This document shows, piece after piece, positions 41,201-54,030 of a stretch of DNA of 64,000 nucleotides; positions within the stretch are counted from its first letter, which is position 1, and each line of letters starts with the position of its first letter. The stretch covers positions 100,593,661 through 100,657,660 of the forward strand of contig NC_051083.1 in assembly GCF_004664715.2 (NCBI RefSeq). Direction: 5' to 3'. Made by a program: the position numbers and the translations under genes. The stretch comes from Peromyscus leucopus (Eukaryota > Chordata > Mammalia > Rodentia > Cricetidae). The notes beneath the pieces are model-generated. The model was not told where the DNA came from. It was given only the letters and a program-made list of their open reading frames with translations, and ran no database searches.

Positions 41201-43719
41201 TTGCCGCGAATGGGAGCGATCCCTCAATATGTCTGCCTCAGCGGCAAGTGAGCTCAGGTTCAGCTTCGGGTTCCATAAGATCCTGGCGAACCAGGGTGGT
41301 CTGCCTGGGTCAGACAGCGAGCGTCTTGCATTTGGGGCTGTTCGCTGAGCTTTATATGAGGAAGTTATCGGAATTCCTGCACTCTCCTGCTGTCTCTTCC
41401 CAGAGATTCAGCCCATACAGTGCTTGTGCATAGTGCCTGCTAAATATGCTGATAGAATGCCCTGGATCCCGAACCTTTGACGAAGGATTAAGACAGAAGA
41501 TGAAATAATTTTCAGTTGACTGGATACAGCCCGCTGAAGGTAAAATCTGCAGTGGTGAAGGCTGCTAGCATGGACAGTTTCCTAGGCAGTAGCTTTTCAA
41601 GCGGGACAACTGCAAGTGTGTATACCATTCGCCAGAGAATGGGTTTAAGAGAAAGGAAGGTATGGCGACTCTCTTCTTGGATTCTGGCAGGGAGGGTCCA
41701 CACTGTCTGTTGCCAGAGACTGAGCCCACGAGGTTGTTTTTGCACAGAACACGCTGAATGAATATGTTGAGCAGCGAATCTGTGCATTGCCCTGACTCGT
41801 GGAAAGTTTATTCAAAATTAGGATTTAAAACGAAATATTTCTAAGTCGATTTGATGTGTGCCTACTGAAGAAAAATTGTTTGCAAGAGCTAGCCTGGCCT
41901 CTTTGCATTTTGTTTCTCTCATGCTTTAATCAGGAATTAGCCCCAGAGATAGAGGCTCAGAGACCAAGGGAGACACATGTCCAAGCACTTTGCAATAGTT
42001 TCACCAGAAAAACCTGCTCACTGCCCAAGCTCATCTGAAAACCAAAAGGGTTTGCTTGTGGAGCCTGCACGGACCAGCTCTTGGGTGCCTGAATATCCCA
42101 ATCTTAAATCCAGTGCCCTGGAAAGCAGGCAGATCAACTAACATCTTCTTTGTCCCTACTCCCTCCCCTCGCGTCCGTCCAGTGGTTTAATACAGGAAAT
42201 GATTTAAAAGGCCCTGTTTTCCCTTCAATGCGTGGTAAATTTCTCGCACTAGTTTTTCCTTACCTTTTATTGGCAGACACGGATCAGTACTTTGGATTCC
42301 AGGGCATTTCCATTGCTCCTTGGCTAGCTGTGTTTGCACTTTAGCGGTGCGGGGTAACTCTTTGCCGCGAATGGCAGCAATCCCTCAATATGTCTGCCTC
42401 AGTGGCAAGTGAGCTCAGGTTCAGCTTCGTCTTCCGTAAGATCCTGGCGAACCAGGCTGAGCTTTATATGAGAAAGTTATCGGAATTCCTGCACTCTCCC
42501 GCTGTCTCTTCCCAGAGATTCAGCCATACAGTGCTTGTGCATAGTGCCTGCTAAATATGCTGATAGAATGCCCTGGATCCCGGACCTTTGACGAAGGATT
42601 AAGACAGAAGATGAAATAATTTTCAGTTGACTGGATACAGCCCGCTGAAGGTAAAATCTGCAGTGGTGAAGGCTGCTAGCCTGTGCCTTCTCAGTTCCCC
42701 TTCATCTGTGTATCCTACTCGGAATTTGCCCCACAGAGGCAGTGTCCAAGGAGACACATCTCCAAGGATTTGGTAGACCCCCTAGTAAACCTGCTTACTG
42801 TCCAGAAACTTATGCTTCTGTGGGCAGTAGCTTATTCTCAAATTATTAATTCTCTTACTGGTTTTCACCAACGGGGGGGGGGGAACAGCAAAGAAAAACC
42901 CTAAATGATTTTGTCTCTCAAAAATATGATTTGTAATTTAAAAGGCAATGGATGAAAATTGTCTTCCACACAAAATTATTTCTAAAGTGAGGAACAAAAT
43001 TCATTTACAAATATTTTTAAAAAATGCTGTTGGATTTCTCCTGTGCTGTTTCTTCTTAATGTGTCCACATGTCCAAATCGGAATGAATGATATTGAAAAA
43101 AATTCTATTTGGAAATGTTGTTATTTAAGATTGTGAAAGAAGATCCATTTTTCTGCTATTTACTTTTTTTAATTTCTAACATCTGAAAATTATGAAATTG
43201 GCAGCCAGAAGGTAAAGTGTGAGGTTAAGCAAGGTGGGATAATCTCAGAAAGAGAATAATGGATGTTATCCCGTAAATAGGAAATGTAGTCAATAATATA
43301 CATGGGTAATGAATCCAATGTACGTGTGTATAGGGAAAAAATCATTTAGTAGAGAACAGATTAGACTGATATAAGGAGTGAGCCAAGACTGACTGCAAGT
43401 GATCTGTATGAGTTCTGAAAGGGCCCATGGAGTGGACTGCTTTTCTAGTTCTGAGTCTATCGGGTGGGGTTGGAATTCTTCATGTTTGCATGCTAAGTGT
43501 ATGAAGAGTATCAATGTGAATGTGTAAAATTCAGTGTGAAATTCCATAGCTTTAGTGTGGCTACTCCAAGTGAGCTGTCTATATGTCAGGTCTGGTTAAA
43601 ACTGGGGAAGTGTCATTTCACTTACTTGCAATGTTTTATTCATAAACATTATAAATAAAAACAATGAATACCAAAGCATATGACAATGGTAGAAATAAGA
43701 ATAGAGCCAAGAGGTCAAA
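38221..43719 (+). repeat. Macrosatellite array A, unit A3 (enlarged)
   Basis: The period is 5499 bp because the segment 40409-41568 is repeated in tandem (copy from 41569, shift 1160 bp). The unit also lacks about 120 bp present in the others near 39070, with the short repeat CACAAC at the junction, as expected of a microhomology deletion. Without the extra copy it would be about 4.34 kb. Confidence 0.95.
40409..42728 (+). repeat. 1160-bp tandem duplication inside unit A3
   Basis: CATGGACAGTTTCCTAGGC at 40409 recurs at 41569. Both copies share A3-specific changes such as TTTTCAAGCGGGAC and the extra GTTTAAGAGAAAGGAAGG, so the duplication arose within this unit. The second copy has lost about 50 bp around GAACCAGG (near 42450). 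Confidence 0.9.
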
Positions 43720-46700
43720 CTAGATCTGGTGTTAAGTACAAATATACATTCCATCTGTCTTCAGGGGCAGGAAAATATAGATTTTCAGGATAACCAGGGC
43801 CTCACTGTGACCATGTATCCAAGAAAGGTCTTAGTCTGTATCAACTATACTCCAGGACAGGCACCTTGCTCAGGAATTCTGCTCCAACACAAAAGGGATT
43901 GAATTTTTTTTTTTTTTTCCGGTACTGGAGGTAAAGAATATACAGTTGGCTGAGTAGTCGAGGAAGGTTTGGGAGGACTTGGAGAAAGGGAAAATATGAA
44001 TGAAACACTTTAAAAGGCAAACTTAAGACACATAGAATTTTTCCCGTAAAAGGCTGGATTCTACCACCTGTAGCAGGTGCCTTGGGATCCTGATGTCCCC
44101 ACCTCACAAGGGCTGGGACTGCATTTGTGCACAAACATCAATAGCAACAATAATGGTTTTGGGATCCATTGTTGAATGACCATATAGTGGAGAGTTTCCA
44201 GGGCAATGGGGCCAGACATTTGAAATATGTTTGTTTCTAGCTAGCTTCCTCCTTCCACGAGGTCTAAAGAGGAAGGTCTTGGGGGTCTGTAGGAGTAGAA
44301 CTTTGCAGTCCTGCAAGGGGTGAGCCAGGGTTTAGTTCCCTGTTCTTGTATAAGGTGTATGTAACCCTGTTCACCGGTTCATTGATTACATTGCTTGAGG
44401 TGATGGACAGTGTTCCAAGAGAAGGGAGGGTAGTATAAGATGGGGGTGCATGGGAACATCAGTGTTTGCTACTCTCTGGATACTCTTTCATCCTAGAGTC
44501 ACCAATGGACTGAGGATATCCAGAGTAGGCTCACTAATCACCAAGAGCATGGAGTCTCAACTTGTGGGTCACAACCAATTTACGGATTGCATATCAGATA
44601 TTTACATTATGATTGATAACGGTACCAACCCAGCAGCTATGAAGTAGTAACAAAGTAATTGTCGGTGTGTAGGGAGTGGGGATAGGGAAACACCACAACA
44701 TGAGGCACTGTAGAACAGGTCACAGCATTAGGAACATGTAGGACTGAGCAAGGAGTTGCAGGGTAAAGAGCAGGAGTGGCTGATCCTGGGTACCTGCTTT
44801 TCCCCTGGTCAGGAAGCAATCAAGGCCTGCCTTAGTTAGGGCTTCTATTGCTGCAAGAAACATCCACACCAAAGAGCAAATTGGGGAGAAAAGTGTTTAG
44901 TGGGTGTATGCTTCCAGATCATCTTTAGCTGAAGTCAGTGTAGGAACTCCGACAGGGCAGGATTTGACTCATAGGCAATGCAGGGGTGCTGTTTACTGGC
45001 TTGTATCCCCTGGCATGCTCAGCCAGCTTTCTAATAGAACTCAGGACTTCCATCCCAGGAATAGCACCACCACCATGGGATGGACCCTCCCCCATTGACC
45101 ACTAATTGAGAAGATGCTTTACATCTGGGTCTCATGGAGGCGTTTCCTCCACTGAGGCACCATCTTCTCTGATGACTCTTGTCCAGTTGACACAAAATCA
45201 GTTAGTGCAAGCCCTAAGTTAATAACTCCAGACATAGGAATCATAGACCTCTGGGGATACTATTTGATAAAGGTGGGTAAGGGCTGCCTTTTGTTCCCAC
45301 CCTTTCTGCTGTATTGACAGTTTCCCCTTGTCGCTTTTGATTTGGTCAACCCTTGCTGTTCTTAATAGCAGGGAACTTGTCTGTATGAAAGCCAAGAAGG
45401 TCCTCTTGTACAGTTGCAGGGCTGAGCCTTTATGCACCTGGCTATCCAAGCTTATCTCAGAGCCTTTTCAAACAGACAGAAGGAGCTGGTGCTGTTCAAA
45501 CTCCCTCTTGGTCCGACATGATACCACTGCAGATGGATTTTCATCACCTCCCATTGCCAATGTACATTCAGCATGTAATGCGTCCCCAATGCACCCCCCA
45601 AAATGGAGATCTGTCATTGAGGCAGAGAGAAACCCTGACAATTTAACCTGGGATCCTGCAGGCTCACCACTGGGGCAGAGTGGGTTACAGCACTGTTAAG
45701 CTACTCCCAGAAATCCATTTCTCTAAGAACACAAAGAATCCATTACTGTAAGACCTCAAAAGCTGCCAGGTAAGTAATATAAAGCCATTTTTCTCCTCAC
45801 ATTTTTGGCAAACATGGGACAATGTTTTCAGTCCCAGGGCATCTGTATGCTTCTAGTTAAGTTCCTCGCTGCAGCAGGTTTTTCCCAGAAGGCAGCTGTT
45901 TGCCTCAAACTGAATAGATCCCACAGAATGGCTGCCCGAGCAAGGGGGATCTCAGTTCCTCCGGGTTCCTCCCTCCTAATAGTGAGCTCCTGGGTCAGCC
46001 AGCATCATGAGTTTACCGGTGTTCATTGAGGTTTTGGAAAGCATGGACAGTTTCCTAGGCAGTAGCTTTTCATGAGGGACAACTGCAAGTGTATACCATT
46101 CGCCAGAGAAAGCGAGGTATGGCGACTCTCTTCTTGGATTCTGGCAGGGAGGGTCCCACACTGTCTGTGGCCAGAGACTGAGCCCACGAGGTTGTTTTTG
46201 CACAGAGCACGCTGAATGAATATGTTGAGCAGCGAATCTGTGCATTGCCCTGACTCGTGGAAAGTTTATTCAAAATTAGGATTTAAAACGAAATATTTCT
46301 AAGTCGATTTGATGTGTGCCTACTGAAGAAAAATTGTTTGCAAGAGCTAGCCTGGCCTCTTTGCATTTTGTTTCTCTCGTGCTTTAATCAGGAATTAGCC
46401 CCAGAGATAGAGGCTCAGAGACCAAGGGAGACACATGTCCAAGCACTTTGCAATAGTTTCACCAGAAAAACCTGCTCACTGCCCAAGCTCATCTGAAAAC
46501 CAAAAGGGTTTGCTTGTGGAGCCTGCACGGACCAGCTCTTGGGTGCCTGAATATCCCAATCTTAAATCCAGTGCCCTGGAAAGCAGGCAGATCAACTAAC
46601 ATCTTCTTTGTCCCTACTCCCTCCCCTCGCGTCCGTCCCGGTGGTTTAATACAGGAAATGATTTAAAAGGCCCTGTTTTCCCTTCAATGCGTGGTAAATT

Positions 46701-47526
46701 TCTCGCACTAGTTTTTCCTTACCTTTTATTGGCAGACACGGATCAGTACTTTGGATTCCAGGGCATTTCCATTGCTCCTTGGCTAGCTGTGTTTGCACTA
46801 TAGCGGTGTGGGGTAACTCTTTGCCGCGAATGGGAGCGATCCCTCAATATGTCTGCCTCAGCGGCAAGTTAGCTCAGGTTCAGCTTGGTCTTCCATAAGA
46901 TCCTGGCGAATCAGGGTGGTCTGCCTGGGTCAGACAGCGAGCGTCTTGCATTTGGGCTGTTCGCTGAGCTTTATATGAGAAAGTTATCGGAATTCCTGCA
47001 CTCTCCCGCTGTCTCTTCCCAGAGATTCAGCCCATACAGTGCTTGTGCATAGTGCCTGCTAAATATGCTGATAGAATGCCCTGGATCCCGGACCTTTGAC
47101 GAAGGATTAAGACACAAGGTGAAATAATTTTCAGTTGACTGGATACAGCCCGCTGAAGGTAAAATCTGCAGTGGTGAAGGCTGCTAGCCTGTGCCTTCTC
47201 AGTTCCCCTTCATCTGTGTATCCTACTCGGAATTTGCCCCACAGAGGCAGTGTCCAAGGGAGACACATCTCCAAGGATTTGGTAGACCCCCTAGTAAACC
47301 TGCTTACTGTCCAGAAACTTATGCTTCTGTGGGCAGTATCTTATTCTCAAATTATTAATTCTCTTACTGGTTTTTCACCAAGGTGGGGGGAACAGCAAAG
47401 AAAAACCCTAAGTGATTTTGTCTCTCAAAAATATGATTTGTAATTTAAAAGGCAATGGATGAAAATTGTCTTCCACACAAAATTATTTCTAAAGTGAGGA
47501 ACAAAATTCATTTACAAAATATTTTT
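43720..47526 (+). repeat. Macrosatellite array A, unit A4 (truncated at its right end)
   Basis: It aligns from base one with A1 and carries the A1 subtype variants. It stops after TTTACAAAATATTTTT at about 47521-47526, losing roughly the last 700 bp of the unit, and passes directly into array B. Confidence 0.93.
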
Positions 47527-48664
47527 AGCCTTCTGGAACAGCCATTCCTTGTCCCACTCTGTATCCTCTCTACATCATTTTCTGTACTTCTAGTATACTT
47601 GTAATGTGAAAGACATGTTATGTGGGAGAGTGTTTGTGTGTGTGCATGGGTAGGCGTGTGTTTATTAAAAACCATACTAATTCTCGTGATGTCTACACTG
47701 ACTTTGTCCTTCTCCATATGTTCCAATCCCGAGGAGAAAACTAGATCATGTTGTGAATTTCTTTTGAGTTTGTCCTAAATGTAACACCAAGGGACTGCCT
47801 GAGGAAAGGTTGCTGGTGTGCTGGTGTGGTTCTGGCATCCTGGCAGGAGCCAAGAGGACTGGGTTCTCTGTTATGTGTCCTGGTGCTCTTGAGTTTATGT
47901 AAATACCATCAGACAGCTTTCCTTTGTGTGAATGGAGAGTTATAAACATCTGTACCTGGTTGTATGCACATGGTAATAAAGGTTCATGTGCAAGAGGGAC
48001 TCTGTCCTTTGAAGAAAGTAAATAGTTGTAAATATCTTGACTGGCAGGGGCAATGTTGGGTAGAGGGATCTACTGATTACTGACCATGAGATCATAAAGT
48101 TCTTGGGAAGGCCACAGTAGATGGTTTGGAAGCACAGCCGAGGTCCTGACAGGGTGGTAGCAGCTGGATAGGCTCACAGTTCTTTAATATTTTCCAGTCC
48201 CCACTGAGGGTCTCTGGAATCCTAATCTTTCAGCAGAGGCTGAGATGCTTCAATACAAAAACCCATGTGAGCTCTGGAAGATGGCCAACAGATATACTTG
48301 AATGCCTCTACAAGGTCCTTGAATGCACACATTGGGTCTCTGGACAAGAAGACTAAAGGGTTCTGTTGTCAGATTTACTTTGTATCCTGACTCCTGTCTG
48401 TGGCTGAGGAAGTGGTGCTCTCAAAATGGAAGCTGTGTACTTTTTGCCCTTTGTACAAGTTGAATTCCCCTTCTACTAGGTACAAATCCATTGCTGATCC
48501 TTGACCCTATGTGGGTAGGTGTGCCAATTGTCCATCTTCTTCTATGTCTTATATGGGGTCAGGCAGCCTTAAACTTTAAGCTTTATTGTGGCATGGATAT
48601 GCAATGCCGGCACACCCATAGGAGACCTAGACACTATATGGGTTACCCTTAAACCTCAGCATCA

Positions 48665-48823
48665 CTGGCATGCCTTTAATCCCAGCACTCAAGAGGCAGA
48701 GCCATGTGGATGTCTGTGAGTTCAAGGCCAGCCTGGTCTACAGAACGAGATCCAGAGCAGGCACCAAAACTACACAGAGAAACCCTGTCTTGAAAAGCAA
48801 AACAAAAGCAAGCAAACAAACAA
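48665..48823 (+). repeat. B1 SINE in B-I with target duplication
   Basis: It reads ATGCCTTTAATCCCAGCACT, then TCAAGGCCAGCCTGGTCTAC and an A-rich tail. It is flanked by AAACCTCA(G/C)CATCA at about 48651-48664 and 48824-48837. It is absent from the other B units. Confidence 0.85.
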
Positions 48824-49271
48824 AAACCTCACCATCAATATACCATCGGAGGGTCCTGTACACATTTGCCATTTATAGTGTTCTGGCAGGCTATGGCAGG
48901 AACTGTACTCATCCCTGGATCCAGTTTCGGGCCAAGGTTTGAGTCTGTGTCTTCTCCTGACACTTGCTTCTAGTTGTGGAATTCCCAGTGTAGTTTTCCT
49001 GTATGGTCCTTAGGCCTTGAGGGCAGACCATGCCCCTTGTAGTTAATCATCTCCATACAATGGGGTTGAGAACTCTGTGAGTTCTGTGACACCCCCACTC
49101 CATGTCAGGATCCATACTGTAGGGCTCCAAGACCCATCTCTGAGCAGAAGAGGTCAAGATTGAACTCAACCATTTTGGAGTATAATGACATGTTGTTGGC
49201 CTTTTTTCCTTCAGGGAAGGGCGGAGGGAGAGCCACTGGAAGACGGGTCCCTTGGCATTCTTGGTGCAACA

Positions 49272-49285
49272 CTGCCATCAAGCGG
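49272..49285 (-). promoter_or_regulatory. CTCF-like site, module 1 (B-I)
   Basis: CTGCCATCAAGCGG on +, that is CCGCTTGATGGCAG on -, matches 12 of 14 positions of the CTCF core CCASYAGRKGGCRS (mismatches at positions 3 and 6). GC box GGGCGG is at 49219-49224. The orientation points toward PLS3. Confidence 0.65.
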
Positions 49286-49510
49286 AATTGATTTCTTGTT
49301 TCTTCCAACACCTCAGTGTGCTGTTTCTCAGCGGGTCTGGTCTAGGGGTGAAGGAGTGAGGAATAATAAATGGGGACCATCGAAAGGGGCTCCAGTTAGC
49401 CCAGTTCAGGTAATGGGTAGGGCCTCACCATTGCCAGACCCGTAGGCTCACTGTACCCCAGAGCAATCACCATAGAGACATAGGAAGTGCGGGCTTGGAT
49501 AGCCTGTGGC

Positions 49511-49519
49511 AGCCATGTC
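49511..49519. promoter_or_regulatory. YY1-like site, module 1, with ETS-like site 22 bp before
   Basis: AGCCATGTC fits the YY1 consensus VDCCATNWY. An ETS-type AGGAAGTG ends at 49489, 22 bp before the YY1 start. The CTCF site ends 226 bp upstream. Confidence 0.5.
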
Positions 49520-50086
49520 TGTCATGGTGGAGAGGCATTCTCTACCCTGGAGTCAGCAGCCTTGGAGCAGATATGTGAGCATGCTGCTTGTGACTCCTTC
49601 ATATCCTCCTACCACCATCAAGAGCAGCGTCTACTCATGAACATACAAATACACACATACCATCTCACTCTCAAGTCAAGCAGAACTTACATGTAGTTAC
49701 AACAGGGTCTCTGCTTCATGGGTTTTTGTTTTTTAACTCTCAACTGTATTTATCCCCCTATTTCCTGAAATCAGACTCTACCCTTGGGATTCTACTCTTG
49801 GTTCATTGGCTAGGGGGTGGGGTAGGGGGACGGGTACAGAAATTCCACCAAGTGGTCATCTCTCTGTCTGTCAGACTTTCAGTCCTTCTTTTCTTCTTCT
49901 TCCCTCCCTCCAGCTCTTTATTCATGGAGCCTCAAGAAGAGGCCAACATTGAGTTCTGCCATCTTAGAGTCTAGTAGAAAGTTCTGTTTTTTGGTTTTCG
50001 GTTTTTGTTTGTTTGTATTTTTTTTTTTTTTACTCAGTGAAGGGCGGGGGAGAGCGCCTGGATACCTTGGCATTCTTGAAGCAACA

Positions 50087-50100
50087 CTGCCATCAAGCGG
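50087..50100 (-). promoter_or_regulatory. CTCF-like site, module 2 (B-I partial duplication)
   Basis: Same 14-mer as module 1, 815 bp downstream and on the same strand. The GC box (50042-50047) is 8 bp closer than in the other modules. Confidence 0.65.
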
Positions 50101-50354
50101 GATTGCTTTCCTTTTTCTGCCAACACCCCAGTGTGGTGTTTCTCAGTATGTCCTGGATGAAAGAGTGAGGGTATTGGAGAACTCTGGTCTCAAGACTGAA
50201 ATGAAGGGAACTCCAGCTGGCTTGCCAGTCCTGGGATATGGCAGGGTTCAGGTGACCCATGGTGGCCCCAGCCAGTGCCATCCCCTAAGGATGGCTAGGC
50301 TCCAGAGCAATAACCTCAGCTACACAGGAAGTATAGGCATTGAGATCCTGTGGC

Positions 50355-50363
50355 AGCCATGTC
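50355..50363. promoter_or_regulatory. YY1-like site, module 2
   Basis: AGCCATGTC with AGGAAGTA at 50326-50333, the same 22-bp step as in module 1. It lies 255 bp after the CTCF-like site. Confidence 0.5.
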
Positions 50364-51276
50364 TGCCAGGGTGGAGTGGGGTTCTCTGTCCAGAAGTCAG
50401 CAGGTGGGTGAGGATATGTGGGAAATTTGCAATACCTTTCTAACACCAAGAATGAAAGTCTACCCAAGTGCCTGTAAGAACAACGGGGTCCCTGGCCCTT
50501 TGGGTTTGCATTTTTTACTTTGTTTTTTGCCTCCCACCTTAACTACCCCTCATTTCCTGGAATCAGATTATCTTCTTGGGATTCTGGCTTCAGATCAAGA
50601 GCTTGGGTGTCCCCAGAAATTTGACTAAGAGGTCCTATGATTTTTCAACAAATCCTTGCTTTCTTCCTGTCCATCCTTCTCTCCCCACTTCATTTCTACC
50701 TTCCTTCCTTTCCTTCTTCCTCCCTTCTCCCCTCCCCTCCTTCCCTTCCTCCCAGATGGCTAAAATGCCCACTGTGTTGTCTCCACTTCATTTTCTCTCT
50801 CTCCTTGTTTTCTGTCTTCTTTGTATTTTGACTCTCTTTGTTTCCTTTGTACTTTTTCCAGAGTGCTGCACCTGTCAGCCAAGGGTTCATCATTCAAGCC
50901 AAGCCTTCAGCATGAGCCAAGACTATGGGGACTGTCTGCAATGGTGGCATGCACACAGAGCATCTTTGCTGGGTTAGTCAAGTGATGTATAGCAACAAGT
51001 AGCAGAAGGCAGCGTCCTTCCTTAGGGTGAGTCTGAGTAGAGACAACCACAGTCAAGCAAGGAAGGAGGATATCAAAGGAAAGGTACCATGTGGCCAACT
51101 CTGACTACCAGTGCCTCCCCGTGTGAACCCTCTAGCTGCAGAAGAGACTCACAGGCAGGGTTCTCTGTACGGGGTCACCTTGCTCAAAACTCTCAGATAA
51201 TATGCAGGATAAAGGCCAAGGCTGGCTGTCCCTTATTGAACCACGAGGCTATAGTTCTCCTTGAAATGATTATGAG

Positions 51277-51382
<106 letters not shown>

Positions 51383-53697
51383 CTAACTCCTGCATTGGAA
51401 TCAAGGCCATAGAGGGTGCAGAAGTCATGGCAGAGCACACTGCCTGTGTAGTAGGTGTGACAGACAGCCCTAAGTTTGAATAATAAATGGCTGTTGGTCT
51501 GAAATGCAAGCCCTTTAAGGACAGTACCCTTAGCAGAAATTTAGGTGGGTACATCTGGCAGGAAGTGCAGAGAACAAAGAGAAATAGCATCTATTCCTGT
51601 CAGTGTGTGAGTATCTATGATTATGACCTACTGGCCTGGACCTTGGCTGGAAAGTATGTGGAAGGTTGAAGGACCAGTACATAGGAGTGGATGGCTTGGA
51701 ACCAATAAGAAGTCAGAGCCACAAGTCACATAGGAGCTCAATGCCATCCTCATCCACTGAAGGGCTTTCCCTACTTGAGGTTGGTAGAGATGGGGAGTTT
51801 GAAAGCACTGACAGGGCTTCTCAGTGAGAAAGGGAGGGGGATCTTCTTCTGCTAGGCACTACGGAAAATCTCAATAAGGAGAAGGTGGGCCTCTGCAGGT
51901 TCAGTCCTTAAGGACAGGAACACTTCCTGTTGGGTAGTTAAAAGCACTTCTCAATGGAAAATGTTAATTCCCCAATAATCTAGCAAGGTCTAGCCTCCCT
52001 GAATACATGTGGCATGAAATCTATTTTAGGTTGGGAGTATGTGTGTATATGCCCACTGACAGTCATAGCCAGCTCCCCCCCCCAAAAAAAATCTTTTTCC
52101 TAGACCTACACACATTTAGTCCTGAGTCATGTGTCCAGATCCCTGGGGGGAAATGTGAAGTAATGTTGTGGGTTCCTTTTGAGTTTGCTCCAGTTTGTCC
52201 ACAAGTGACTACCTGAGGCAGGAGTGCTGGTAGTCTGGTGTGATGTTGGCATCCTGGAAGAACTAACAGAACTAGGAAATCTTGAATGTGTCTAGGTGCC
52301 TTTCAGTCTATGTAAATCCCATTAGAGAGCTTTCTTTTAACTGTGTTGAGAGATGCAGAAATGGGTAGATGGCTAGATGCACATGATAAAGAAGGGTTGA
52401 CATACAAGAATAATTTCATGTCTTTTGTAGACAGGAAATAGTGGGAAAATGATGATTGAAAATGAATGTGTGGGTTAATAAGAGTGATTAATTACAAATA
52501 GTGAGATCATAATGGTGGCTGGATGAGTCCAAAGAGATGGTTTGTAGCCCCAGCCCCGGGCTTAGTAGGCAGGTAGCATCTGGGATGGAGTAAAGGTTCT
52601 TCTTTTGATATTTCCTTGCCCCGAGATTAGGATCCTGCAGAGCCTTAACTTTCAGCAGAGAAAGAGGATGCCTGAACCCATACATGATGTGGCAGATGGC
52701 CCAGAGAATCAACTTGAATGCATAGCCAAGATTGAGGTCTCTAGACAAGAAGACCAAAGTGTTTGGGTGGCAGCTGTTCCCTCTATGCTGCTCCTGGCTC
52801 TTTTCTAAGGACCTAAAGCCCTCACATTGGAAACTTCCTGTGTAACCCAGAGTCTCCTTCTGCCAGATATAAATCCATCTCTATTCCTAGGCCCTGTGTG
52901 GGCAGGTGGTTGTCTCCCTTGAGCCAACTGCCCAGTTTCTTCTCTGTCCTATGCACTTTCTCTGTCAGGAGCCTCCTGTGTGAGGGTTGGGAGGAGAGGG
53001 TCAGCTAACCTTGAACATGATGCTTAGATGTATCATGGTTATCCAGTATCTGTCAACCATGGAAGGAGTGGACACATATTAGTTACCCTTGACCCCAGAA
53101 TCATGATGGTAGCTGAGACTCCTGTGCACCTCTGCCAATTAGAGTATTCCTCCTGGGCTGGGTGTGGTGTAGAGACCCACAGAGTTTTCCTAGTGAGAAC
53201 TTATTCAGGGTCCAAGTATCTGAGCTTGCTTTATCCAGCAGGGCTGCATAAGTGGATGATTTGACCATGGGCATGGTTATCAGGTGTTTGGAGAGGTCTA
53301 TACTTGGCTGTGTGGTGTGCTTTTATCTAGCAAGGGGGGAAGGTCTTTTGCACTGCCCCTTTTGAAGACACAGACTATTGGGTTTTGATTCAGGTCCTCC
53401 CAAAGCTATCCTGTGTTTTTGTCTTTCTCCTCTTTGCTATTTTTGTGTCTAAAAGCTTCTAATACCTCTCTCCTCCTCATAGCAGCCTTTTTAAAAGGTG
53501 GGAGCTGGCCTCCACAGGGTAGGGTAGAGTTGGGCTGTGTTCAGCACTGTGTCCAATTTCTGCCCAAAGTTTATTTCTGTGGCTTCTCATAACTATTGTA
53601 TCTAGTGGTGGGTTTTCCTGCATGGTGTTTATGGCTTCAGGACATGACATGCCCTTGTGGTAGAGTGACTGAAAATAGTTGGACTGAGGACACTGGT

Positions 53698-53760
53698 CAC
53701 ACACACATACATGCATACATACATACATACATACATACATACATACACACACACAAAAAA
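53698..53760 (+). repeat. (ACAT)n and (CA)n tract in B-II
   Basis: Repeated ACAT units followed by CACACACACA and an A run, just upstream of module 3. Confidence 0.9.
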
Positions 53761-54016
53761 AACAGAGACAGAGACAGAGAGACATACGCCACTCCACCCC
53801 GACAGGATCCTTCCTCCACTCCCACCTCCACCCCTGCACCCCTCCACCTCTGAGCAATGAGATCCAGATGCCAAAGCCTACCTTTGAGCAGAAAATCCAA
53901 GATTGACTCAGCCTCCTTATAGTCTAGTGACAAATTGTTGTTTGGTTTTTTATCCTCAGTGAATGGAGGAGGGAGAAACTCTGGAAGAAGGATATTTAGG
54001 CACACATGGTACAACA

Positions 54017-54030
54017 CTGCCATCAAGCGG
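54017..54030 (-). promoter_or_regulatory. CTCF-like site, module 3 (B-II)
   Basis: Identical 14-mer, although its surroundings are more diverged. The GGGCGG box upstream has become AATGGAGG. Conservation of the 14-mer in a diverged unit argues for selection on it. Confidence 0.65.
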
